Source: an uncultured Ilumatobacter sp. | Lineage (GTDB): Bacteria; Actinomycetota; Acidimicrobiia; Acidimicrobiales; Ilumatobacteraceae | Reading direction: 5' to 3' | Assembly (NCBI GenBank): GCA_937919625.1 | Contig: CALFRK010000026.1 | Span: 1-64,000 of the forward strand | Length of the DNA: 64,000 bases | In this document: in pieces, positions 1 to 7,225 of the stretch | Layout: each line of letters opens with the position of its first letter | Numbering within the stretch: the first letter of the stretch is position 1 | Notes under the pieces: generated by a model | The model's input: only the letters and a program-made list of their open reading frames with translations | Told to the model about the DNA's origin: nothing | Database searches by the model: none | Position numbers and translations under genes: made by a program

Positions 1-77
<77 letters not shown>

Positions 78-131
78 CCGCTTGCTACACATGCTATGGC
101 GTCGAGGCCCGAGTGACAACAGCCGAGCCGT

Positions 132-1448
132 TTAGGAATGTTGTTGCGCCTGTTGATCCCGAGCGGCCGTCGCCCGGGCGACAGCCCAACCGGCGAACCG
201 TTCGCACGTGTCGACGGCGACCGCGCTGCGCAGCGAGTTGAACGTGTCGAACGCATGCTGGGCACCCGGCACCTCCCAATACGCGATCGGGCTCGAGGAT
301 TTGGCGGCAAAATGCTCGACGAACTTCCGAGTCTCCTCACGCCACACCAACACGTCGAGCTCACCCTGAATCACCAGAAACGGCGGCGCGTCGGGATTAA
401 CCTGGTCGATCGGCGACATGGCCGAATACAGGTCGGGATGATCGTCGATCGAACCGGGCATAACGGTGCGCTTCAGGAACTGTTCGATCGTCGAGATGCG
501 GCCGCGGATGCCGAACTGGTTGGTGAAGTCGGCGGGACCGTAGAACGGGATACAACCGATCACTGAAGTGTCAGCAGACTCGAAACCCCGCTGATAGGCC
601 GGATCGTTGGGCGTCAGCGCCGCCAACGACACGAGATGGCCACCGGCGGAGCCTCCGGTCAGAATGATCAGATCGGGGTCGCCGCCGTACTCGACGATGT
701 GGGCGCGAACCCAGGCGATCGCCCGCTTCACGTCGACCAACGGATCAGGGAATTTCGACTTGGGTGCCAACCGATAATTGATCGACACACCGATATAGCC
801 ATTGCTCGCCAGGCGGTGCAGAAGCGGTTGCGCCTGCTGCGCCTTGTGGCCCACCACCCATGCCCCGCCGTGTACCTGCACGATCACCGGCAGCGGCCCA
901 TCGGCCGTCTTGGGCTGATAGATGTCGAGCCGATTACGGCGTGCCCGCCCATAGCTGACGTTCTTGGCGATGGTAATCCCCGACTTGTCGAAGTGCAGCG
1001 GCAGCAGCGCCAAACCGCGCTCGCGACCAGTCCGCAGAACCGATCGGCGCTGTGCTGGCAGGGTGTCGAGGTAGTCGGCCCCGAGGCCGTCCGCCAGCGC
1101 TCGTTCCGCCGTGGGCCGGGCGCGGGATTGAATGATTCGCACCACGAGCAAGCCGGCCCAGGACACGACGTAGGCCGCCAGCCCGATCACCCCGAGGGTC
1201 TCATCGGCACCGCCGATCAACACTGCCGCGATCATCACCTGCACAACGATCTGGAACACGGGATACTCCCCCGTCAACCAGCTCGTGAACATCACCAGGA
1301 AGCCAGCGTGCGCAGGATGACGAAACCGGAACAGAGCCGAGGCCGTGGCCATAAAGCTCCAGAGTCCGAAGACGAACAACAACCAGCCGGTCACATCGCA
1401 AACAGTATCGACCGATCCAGATGACGCCCAAGGCGTCAGCCCGCCCAA
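132..1448 (-). CDS. membrane-anchored alpha/beta hydrolase (carboxylesterase/HSL-like)
   Basis: Predicted carboxylic-ester hydrolase. Three hydrophobic segments occupy roughly residues 18-110 and are followed by a cytosolic or surface alpha/beta-hydrolase domain. The oxyanion-hole motif VHGGAW, the nucleophile elbow GGSAGGH, an acid in QGELDVL and a histidine in AQHAFD near the C-terminus give the full HSL/BD-FAE-type catalytic set. The substrate is unknown. The 1448 start is a TTG without a clear ribosome site; the GTG at 1394, just before the first membrane helix, is an equally good start. It lies downstream of the cyclase gene on the same strand with about 70 bp between, so it may be co-transcribed. 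Confidence 0.85.
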   Translation of the reverse strand: MGGLTPWASSGSVDTVCDVTGWLLFVFGLWSFMATASALFRFRHPAHAGFLVMFTSWLTGEYPVFQIVVQVMIAAVLIGGADETLGVIGLAAYVVSWAGLLVVRIIQSRARPTAERALADGLGADYLDTLPAQRRSVLRTGRERGLALLPLHFDKSGITIAKNVSYGRARRNRLDIYQPKTADGPLPVIVQVHGGAWVVGHKAQQAQPLLHRLASNGYIGVSINYRLAPKSKFPDPLVDVKRAIAWVRAHIVEYGGDPDLIILTGGSAGGHLVSLAALTPNDPAYQRGFESADTSVIGCIPFYGPADFTNQFGIRGRISTIEQFLKRTVMPGSIDDHPDLYSAMSPIDQVNPDAPPFLVIQGELDVLVWREETRKFVEHFAAKSSSPIAYWEVPGAQHAFDTFNSLRSAVAVDTCERFAGWAVARATAARDQQAQQHS

Positions 1449-1517
1449 TGTCGATCGGAGATGTCGTCATCGCGTCAGCAGAACCAGACGGGCGCTCTAC
1501 CGGAGAGGCGCCGGTTA

Positions 1518-2054
1518 TCACGGTGTGGCGGTGACCAACTCGATTCGGTGCAGCCACACCGGAGTGGCGACGCCCTTGACCGACACCGGCCCGACCGGCT
1601 CGACGCCGCGCAGCTGGCTGCCGCCGCATGCGGCCAGCACTTCGTCTGACACGAGCAGCTCGGATGGTCCGGCGAGGGCAGAGATACGAGCAGCGATGTT
1701 TACGGTCTGGCCGACCACGTCGTGGCCGCGTTCGGTTACAGAGCCGTGATGGATGCCAAGCCGAACTGCCAACGGAAAGCTCCCGGCGTCGCGCTCTGTA
1801 TCGACCGCCGCCAGGAACTCCGAGGCAGAGCTGATGGCGCCAGGCGCATCCGGACTCCAAATCATCAGGCCGTCTCCCAACTCCTTCACGAGCCTTGAAC
1901 CGGGATGACGTTCGAGTACCCCGTCGATCAATCGGCGTTGGTGATCGAGCACACGCACGGCAGCGGCGTCGCCGCTGACATCATTGAACTCGGTGAACCC
2001 GACCAGGTCGGTGAACAGCACCGACCCGACGAGCTGTGTCGCCACAGCGGTCAT
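1518..2054 (-). CDS. class III nucleotide cyclase domain protein
   Basis: A single-domain adenylate/guanylate cyclase homologue of 178 residues with no sensor or membrane part. FTDLVGFT carries the first metal-binding Asp (D16), and KELGDGLMIW carries the second (D61). The region VGQTVNIAARI corresponds to the conserved transition-state Asn/Arg segment, so all key positions look intact and activity is plausible. Whether it makes cAMP or cGMP cannot be told from the sequence. Its start overlaps the stop of the upstream DUF4097 gene by ATGA, so the two are probably translationally coupled. A CRP-like regulator lies far away at 52012 and could be a receiver, but that is only conjecture. Confidence 0.85.
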   Translation of the reverse strand: MTAVATQLVGSVLFTDLVGFTEFNDVSGDAAAVRVLDHQRRLIDGVLERHPGSRLVKELGDGLMIWSPDAPGAISSASEFLAAVDTERDAGSFPLAVRLGIHHGSVTERGHDVVGQTVNIAARISALAGPSELLVSDEVLAACGGSQLRGVEPVGPVSVKGVATPVWLHRIELVTATP

Positions 2055-2719
2055 CGAGACGTCACCACCACCCTGCCGGTCGTCGACCGGGCGATCACGG
2101 TGCAGTCGCAGCCGGGCGGCCGCAGGGTACCTAGCGCCGACTCAGGCGGCTGGAATGCGAGCGAGCCGCTCGGCAACGACACCTCGATCCGGCCTGTCAC
2201 CGTTTCGGCGCGAATATCGTTGGCGGCTTCCATGGACAACTCGATCCGGCCGCTAACGCTGTGGGCATCGACCTCGCCGGTCACCTTGTGCAGTTCGATC
2301 CGACCGCTGTCGCCGGCGATGTCGGCCCTGCAACAAGATCGAACTTCGACCCGACCCGATGTCGAGCGAATTCGGCAGGTTCCTGTAACCGCGCCGACCT
2401 CAACGCGTGATGTCTCGCTGCGAATATCGACCGACGACGCCCTGTCGACGTCGACACGCCCGGATTCGGTCACGATCGCCAGATGGCCAACGCGACCAGT
2501 CACGGCGATTCGCCCGCTGGTGGTGCCAATCACGAGATCGACGCCGGTATCGACGAACACGGCGAGTCTGCCGGCGACATTGCTGATAGTGAACCGACCG
2601 TCGACTTCCGACACATCGGCGGCACCCTCGACACGAACAGCCGAGCCGTCGACCGCGAATACCTCGACGCGGTGACGGCCTCCGGAGATTCGGACCACGT
2701 GCGCGGCGTCGCTCTTCAT
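2051..2719 (-). CDS. DUF4097-like beta-helix repeat protein
   Basis: A 222-residue protein built from repeated short beta strands of the type SGRIELxxVTGEVDAHSVSGRIEL, with the words SGR and TGR recurring every 15-25 residues. This is the look of the DUF4097/putative-adhesin family, which folds as a stacked beta helix. No signal peptide or membrane helix is seen, so it is probably cytoplasmic despite the adhesin name. The ATG at 2719 was chosen because the upstream extension looks non-coding. The stop overlaps the ATG of the cyclase gene (ATGA), suggesting it works with the cyclase, perhaps as scaffold or sensor. Function unknown. Confidence 0.75.
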   Translation of the reverse strand: MKSDAAHVVRISGGRHRVEVFAVDGSAVRVEGAADVSEVDGRFTISNVAGRLAVFVDTGVDLVIGTTSGRIAVTGRVGHLAIVTESGRVDVDRASSVDIRSETSRVEVGAVTGTCRIRSTSGRVEVRSCCRADIAGDSGRIELHKVTGEVDAHSVSGRIELSMEAANDIRAETVTGRIEVSLPSGSLAFQPPESALGTLRPPGCDCTVIARSTTGRVVVTSR

Positions 2720-2867
2720 GGGTCGACCGTACGACCAGGTCGGGTGTGGTGCAAGGCGGTGAGACAACAGACACACCGCGCGCGGTGGCAGCGCGAACTG
2801 CGCGGCGACAAACATTTGGAGTCGACCTGGTGCTGCCCGACGAGGACCACATCACGGCAGTCGACCG

Positions 2868-3605
2868 TCAGATTAGGCGGATCACGATCGACACCGCGGA
2901 GCCGACCAGCAACAACACGACCGCGTTCTCGAACATATGGACAGGGAGACGCTGGCGTAGACGCATTCCAACCGGCATCGCGACGAGGGCGATCGGAATC
3001 AACGCGAGGCCGAGCAACAGCAACTTGACCGTGAAGGTTCCGTGAACGCCGAATATGAACATTTGCATCCCACCGGTGCACGCGAACACCGACGTGATGC
3101 AGAACACATAGGTGTCGCGGGTCAGTCCGAGGCTGAGAAACCACGGCGACACGATCGGACCAGAGATGCCGGACGCCCCCTGGAAGAACCCCGCCACCGC
3201 CCCCACAGGTGCCGCCAATCGAGCCGCCAAACCGGATGACACGTCGGTGCGCTCGCCAAGCAGGCGGTTGAGCACGAACAACACGATCACGCCAACTAGC
3301 AACAACCGCAACGCTCGTTCCGGCAAGGAGGCAAGCATGACGGCCCCGGTCGCAGCGCCCACGAGCCCGCCACCGACGAACCGGCGAAGCGTTCTGGCTT
3401 GGTGACGATGACGACGGACATTCCACGCCAGTGACGCATTCAAATACAGGTTCGACGGGGCAATAATCACCACAGCGTCGGCAATGTTGATGAACAGAGC
3501 CAACACCGGAATCAGCACCAACGGATACCCCATTCCGGTGGTGCTCTTGACCAGGGCCGCAATCGCCGCCACCGCGAGCACAACGATCACCTCAGTGACG
3601 CTCAT
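2868..3605 (-). CDS. TauE/SafE-family membrane exporter (DUF81)
   Basis: A 245-residue integral membrane protein with about seven to eight hydrophobic helices spanning nearly the whole length. The N-terminus runs into a glycine-rich hydrophobic stretch (TTGMGYPLVLIPVLALF) and the second half repeats the pattern around GFFQGASGISGP. This internal duplication is typical of the TauE/SafE sulfite- or organosulfonate-exporter family. The exported anion is not knowable here. It lies 180 bp downstream of the HD-domain/dehydrogenase pair on the same strand and could serve that pathway, for example by exporting an anionic product. Confidence 0.85.
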   Translation of the reverse strand: MSVTEVIVVLAVAAIAALVKSTTGMGYPLVLIPVLALFINIADAVVIIAPSNLYLNASLAWNVRRHRHQARTLRRFVGGGLVGAATGAVMLASLPERALRLLLVGVIVLFVLNRLLGERTDVSSGLAARLAAPVGAVAGFFQGASGISGPIVSPWFLSLGLTRDTYVFCITSVFACTGGMQMFIFGVHGTFTVKLLLLGLALIPIALVAMPVGMRLRQRLPVHMFENAVVLLLVGSAVSIVIRLI

Positions 3606-3786
3606 GCGTTTCGATACTCGCCCATCGACACAAGGTGGGCGGAGTTATGAGTCACGGCAGGCGACGGTACCCGATCAAGGGCAGACGATCAGTGCTACAG
3701 ACACTAGATCGGCAACCTCAACCGTCAGTCCTCACGAGCCGCGTCGACCCGCAAGGCACGCCGCGGATTGGCACCTTGTCAGCGAG

Positions 3787-4764
3787 TCAGCGCCTTGGTG
3801 TGACCTCCGCGCCCCGAACTTCCGGCTCGTCGTCGACCAGTTCGGCGGGAAAGCCGTCCGCCGTGATCGACAGGCCGGTCGCATCTTCGAGCCGGCGCAC
3901 GATGTCGTCACTCCATGCCCCGCCGCCATAGCGGGAGGCACCATCACGAAAGATATCGATCATCATCGGGTTGAGCTCGAGCGGCACGCCGTGGCGGTCA
4001 GCGATCGACTGGAACAGGCCAATGTCTTTCAAGACCAAATCGATCGTGAAGCCGATATCGCGCGAGCCGTTCAAGATCAGCTGACTCTCGGTCTCGTGCA
4101 CGAACGAATTCCCGCTGGAGATCTCGATCGCCTCGAACGTGGTGCCGAGATCGATGCCGGCGGCGGCCATCGTGGTGAGCGCCTCAGTAAGCGAAAGCAG
4201 ATTTGCTGTGGCGAGATAGTTCGTCATCACCTTCAGCACCGAGGCCGACCCGATCTCACCCGTGTGCAGCACCCGGCGGCCGAGCACCGTCAGAAGCGGC
4301 AGTACACGTTCGAATGTGGGGCGATCGCAGCCGGCGAAGATCGAGATATTGCCGGTCGCCGCCCGGTGGCACCCACCGGAGACGGGGCAGTCGACAGCGT
4401 GGCCACCGAGCTCGGCGACGCGAGCACCCAAGCGGCGGATCTCTGCCTCGTCGGTGGTCGACATCTCCATCCAGATCTGGCCAGGCCGCAAGCCGGCGAG
4501 CACCCCGTCCTCAGCTTCGAGCACCGCCGCAGAAGCGACCGGCGACGGGAGACACGTGATCACGACATCGACAAGCTGGGTCAGCAGCCGCGGCGAATCG
4601 GCCCACATCGCTCCCCCATCGAGAAACGGTTGAGCGGCGGAGACATCCAGATCGCGAACGGTCAGGTCGATGCCGTTGCGCAGCAACGATCCAGCCAACT
4701 TGCCACCGACGTTGCCCAACCCGATGAACCCAACCGTCGGAAGTGCGGTCGATTGTTCGATCAC
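3787..4764 (-). CDS. NAD(P)-dependent beta-hydroxyacid dehydrogenase (HIBADH family)
   Basis: A 325-residue member of the 3-hydroxyisobutyrate/6-phosphogluconate dehydrogenase superfamily. The Rossmann motif GFIGLGNVGG lies at residues 12-21, the substrate loop DCPVSGGCHRA at 125-135 (the family usually has DAPVSGG), and the catalytic lysine is K178 in SVLKVMTNYL. Expected reaction: oxidation of a beta-hydroxyacid, or the reverse reduction. It follows the HD-domain gene with an ATGA overlap, so the two are coupled and probably act in one short pathway. The C-terminal tail after about residue 290 is longer than usual and acidic. Confidence 0.88.
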   Translation of the reverse strand: MIEQSTALPTVGFIGLGNVGGKLAGSLLRNGIDLTVRDLDVSAAQPFLDGGAMWADSPRLLTQLVDVVITCLPSPVASAAVLEAEDGVLAGLRPGQIWMEMSTTDEAEIRRLGARVAELGGHAVDCPVSGGCHRAATGNISIFAGCDRPTFERVLPLLTVLGRRVLHTGEIGSASVLKVMTNYLATANLLSLTEALTTMAAAGIDLGTTFEAIEISSGNSFVHETESQLILNGSRDIGFTIDLVLKDIGLFQSIADRHGVPLELNPMMIDIFRDGASRYGGGAWSDDIVRRLEDATGLSITADGFPAELVDDEPEVRGAEVTPRR

Positions 4765-5405
4765 GGAACGATCCTTTCGGAGCCGACGGCGACGCCGTCC
4801 GGAGACCAGGCGACGCGACCGAATACCTCAGCCAGTGCGTTCTCGAACGATCGAAGTTCGTCAATCGGGAAGTCAGGGTCGAAGCAATTCTGGTCGAAGT
4901 CGGCGCAGAACTGCTCACAAAGAGACCCCCACCGATGCTGGCGGTACTGATCGCGGGCATCGCGATCGCCACCAAAGTGGTGGGCGTAGTAGTAGCTCTG
5001 GAACACGCCGTGGTGCTCGACCACCCAGTGCACCTCGGCCGGAACGTAGGGCTGGAGAATGGCGGCCGCATACTCGCTGTGGTTGAACGGTGCCAACTCG
5101 TCACCAATATCGTGAACCAGGGCAGCGACGATCCAGTTGACGTCGGCGCCGGCCAGTCGGGCCCGAGTCGCCGACTGCAGAGAGTGCTCGAGCCGCGTGA
5201 TTTGATAACCGCCCAGTGAGCCGGTCATGCGTTCCAGTGTCTCCATCACGCGGCCGGCGAGGCCGACCGCGTGCACTCGCTCATAAATGTCGAGCAGGGC
5301 GTAGTCGTCAGCGGTGCCATCGGCCATTGACGTGAACGACACCACGCCGGTCGGTTGCACGCCGTCGAACGCATGTCGGGTTATCACCGGTTCGGTCATC
5401 CCCAT
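4761..5405 (-). CDS. HD-domain protein resembling PhnZ/MIOX-type diiron oxygenases
   Basis: A 214-residue single HD-domain protein. Possible metal ligands occur in order: H74 in LEHSLQSA, H98-D99 in ALVHDIGD, H109 in FNHSEYA, H131/H132 in VEHHGVFQ, and aspartates around 169-171 in CADFDQ. LEHSLQ followed by an AALxHDxG motif and spaced histidines recalls PhnZ/TmpB, the mixed-valence diiron oxygenases that cleave hydroxyphosphonates, and myo-inositol oxygenase, rather than a classic phosphohydrolase. A plain HD phosphohydrolase cannot be excluded. It is the first gene of the pair with the downstream dehydrogenase (ATGA overlap). Confidence 0.72.
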   Translation of the reverse strand: MGMTEPVITRHAFDGVQPTGVVSFTSMADGTADDYALLDIYERVHAVGLAGRVMETLERMTGSLGGYQITRLEHSLQSATRARLAGADVNWIVAALVHDIGDELAPFNHSEYAAAILQPYVPAEVHWVVEHHGVFQSYYYAHHFGGDRDARDQYRQHRWGSLCEQFCADFDQNCFDPDFPIDELRSFENALAEVFGRVAWSPDGVAVGSERIVP

Positions 5406-5584
5406 ATGCTCGCACGACGCCGGCTGATTGCAAGGTGATACATCGCTCCGGAATCATCGAATTCGACGTGCCGACCCAGAACCGGCCGCGCATGGCTCTT
5501 TTGTGTCGAACGACATCACATCGCCTGGTCCGAGCCGAAAGGGCACGTGCTGGTGGAGTGGCTGACCAGACTGACCTGAACCGG

Positions 5585-6469
5585 TTATGCGGTTGCGACA
5601 ACCGCCGCCCTGGCCGCGTTTTGGGAAATCGCGTCGGCCATCTCGACCCAGCGTGTGCGGGGCAGATCATGCGCCATGTCGTTGAACATCAGCAGACGCG
5701 AACCTGGCACGGCGTCAGCGGTTGCGATGCCGCCTGTCGGGCGCACCAGCGGGTCGAGCAGGCCATGCACAACCAGCGTCGGAACATCGAGTCGAGCCAG
5801 TTCGTCGGTACGGCCACCACTGACGAGAATCGCGGCCATCTGGCGGGCGGTGCCATTAGGACGGAAGCTGCGCTCGGTTGACGCCTTCGCCAACTCGCGA
5901 AATTCTGTTTCGTCGAAGGTCGGACCGCATACGTCGCGGAAGGTTTCGACCGCATCATCGATCGCCGTGGCCCGGGTTCCCGGCTTGCGGCAGACAAACT
6001 TGGCAATCAGCCGCTTTGTGGGCTGCCCTACCTTCCGGCTGCCCGTGGTCGACATGATCGAGGTCAAACTACGCACCCGGTGGGGGTGCTGGATCGCGAT
6101 CATCTGGGCGATCATGCCACCCATCGACATTCCGACAACGTGGGCGCTGTCGACGTCGATCGTCGCCAGCAGAGCCGCCGCGTCATCGGCCATATCGCTG
6201 AGCCGATATTCAGATGCCAACGGCCGCCTGAACAGAGCCGCCTGGGCAAGCTGCCAGGTGGTCGGGGCTGGCCCGGCGAACTCGGTCGAGAGACCACTGT
6301 CGCGATTGTCGAACCGGATCACCCGGAAGCCACGGTCGGAGACCAGATCGACGAAGCCCTGCGGCCAGTCGGTGAGCTGGCCACCGAGGCCCATCACGAG
6401 CAACAGTGGCTGACCCGAACCCTGCTCGTCATATTCGATCGTGATCCCGTTCGCCTGCACTGACGCCAT
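5585..6469 (-). CDS. alpha/beta hydrolase (AB-hydrolase-1 type)
   Basis: A 294-residue soluble hydrolase. The oxyanion region LLLVMGLGG is followed by FDNRDSGLS, a typical segment of the family. The nucleophile elbow is GMSMGG, the acid lies in HGLLDPLV, and the catalytic histidine in DMAHDLPR. This spacing is like aclacinomycin-methylesterase and haloperoxidase-like members. Substrate not predictable. It stands 180 bp upstream of the HD-domain gene on the same strand and 266 bp from the divergent coiled-coil gene. Confidence 0.85.
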   Translation of the reverse strand: MASVQANGITIEYDEQGSGQPLLLVMGLGGQLTDWPQGFVDLVSDRGFRVIRFDNRDSGLSTEFAGPAPTTWQLAQAALFRRPLASEYRLSDMADDAAALLATIDVDSAHVVGMSMGGMIAQMIAIQHPHRVRSLTSIMSTTGSRKVGQPTKRLIAKFVCRKPGTRATAIDDAVETFRDVCGPTFDETEFRELAKASTERSFRPNGTARQMAAILVSGGRTDELARLDVPTLVVHGLLDPLVRPTGGIATADAVPGSRLLMFNDMAHDLPRTRWVEMADAISQNAARAAVVATA

Positions 6470-6735
6470 TGCACAAGGCTACGGACGAACGCCCATCTAC
6501 GTACGCTGAAATCTGTCGTCACTCGCGGTGACCGGCATCGGACCATTTCTCTGGGATGCCACACTGATGCTCGGCGCGCTCTTGGTGATAATCGGCGAGA
6601 TGCCCCAGATCGCTACCAGCGGCTACCTCCGCGCCGCCAAGCGGCCTGTCGCCAATCGGCCACCAGATCTGTTGGTCGTTTTGGCTGATTGCCCCAGGCA
6701 GTCCGACCGCCGTCGGATACGGTGACGTCAGCGCT

Positions 6736-7194
6736 ATGGGCATGTTCAAGAAGAAACCAAAAGGTCCGTCCGAGATCGAACGACTCAAGAGTGATATCGC
6801 TTTGATGACCGCCCGCCTCGACGCCGCAGACACCGCCAAGCAACAGCTCGGCGAGCAGGTGCAGGGTTTGGCAACACGACTCGACACCCCACCCGAGCCA
6901 CCCGAGCCGGTAGTCGATCCGGAAGCGTTCGAGAGCGTAAGTGAGCACGTCCGCTCGATCGCCGGGCGGGTCGACCAAGTCGACGCCAGGATCACCTCGA
7001 TCTCCAACGAACTCGCCAACCAGATCACCGAACTGAGCAGCGACATCGACGGGTTGAGCGCCGATGGCCAAGAGTCCGACCTAATTGAGCGACTACGCGA
7101 CACACAGGTTCGGCTGGCAAACGAACAAGCCCGCTACCAGATCGCCTTTCGCCAGGATCTCGCCCATCTGGCCGACTTCCTGAAGCACAAGTGA
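6736..7194 (+). CDS. coiled-coil protein of unknown function
   Basis: A 152-residue charged protein. After a short basic start (FKKKPKG) it forms two likely coiled coils at about residues 11-52 and 68-135, split by a proline-rich linker (TPPEPPEP). No signal peptide, membrane segment or known catalytic motif is visible. It could be a scaffold or a cell-envelope-linked structural protein. A start at 6742 (second ATG) is also possible. It converges on the UPF0182 gene with only 31 bp between stops. Confidence 0.65.
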   Translation: MGMFKKKPKGPSEIERLKSDIALMTARLDAADTAKQQLGEQVQGLATRLDTPPEPPEPVVDPEAFESVSEHVRSIAGRVDQVDARITSISNELANQITELSSDIDGLSADGQESDLIERLRDTQVRLANEQARYQIAFRQDLAHLADFLKHK

Positions 7195-7225
7195 GGTTAA
7201 GGTTGCCGACTGGTTACGGTCTCGG

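Noticed and set aside
3484-4950. 488-residue plus-strand frame antisense to the dehydrogenase
   Set aside because: It lies opposite the well-supported dehydrogenase and HD genes; its protein is Arg/His/Gly-rich with no domain. Typical high-GC antisense shadow.
6528-6725. 65-residue plus-strand frame in the gap before the coiled-coil gene
   Set aside because: One hydrophobic patch but no ribosome site, no family and Arg-rich end; more likely the promoter region of 6736.
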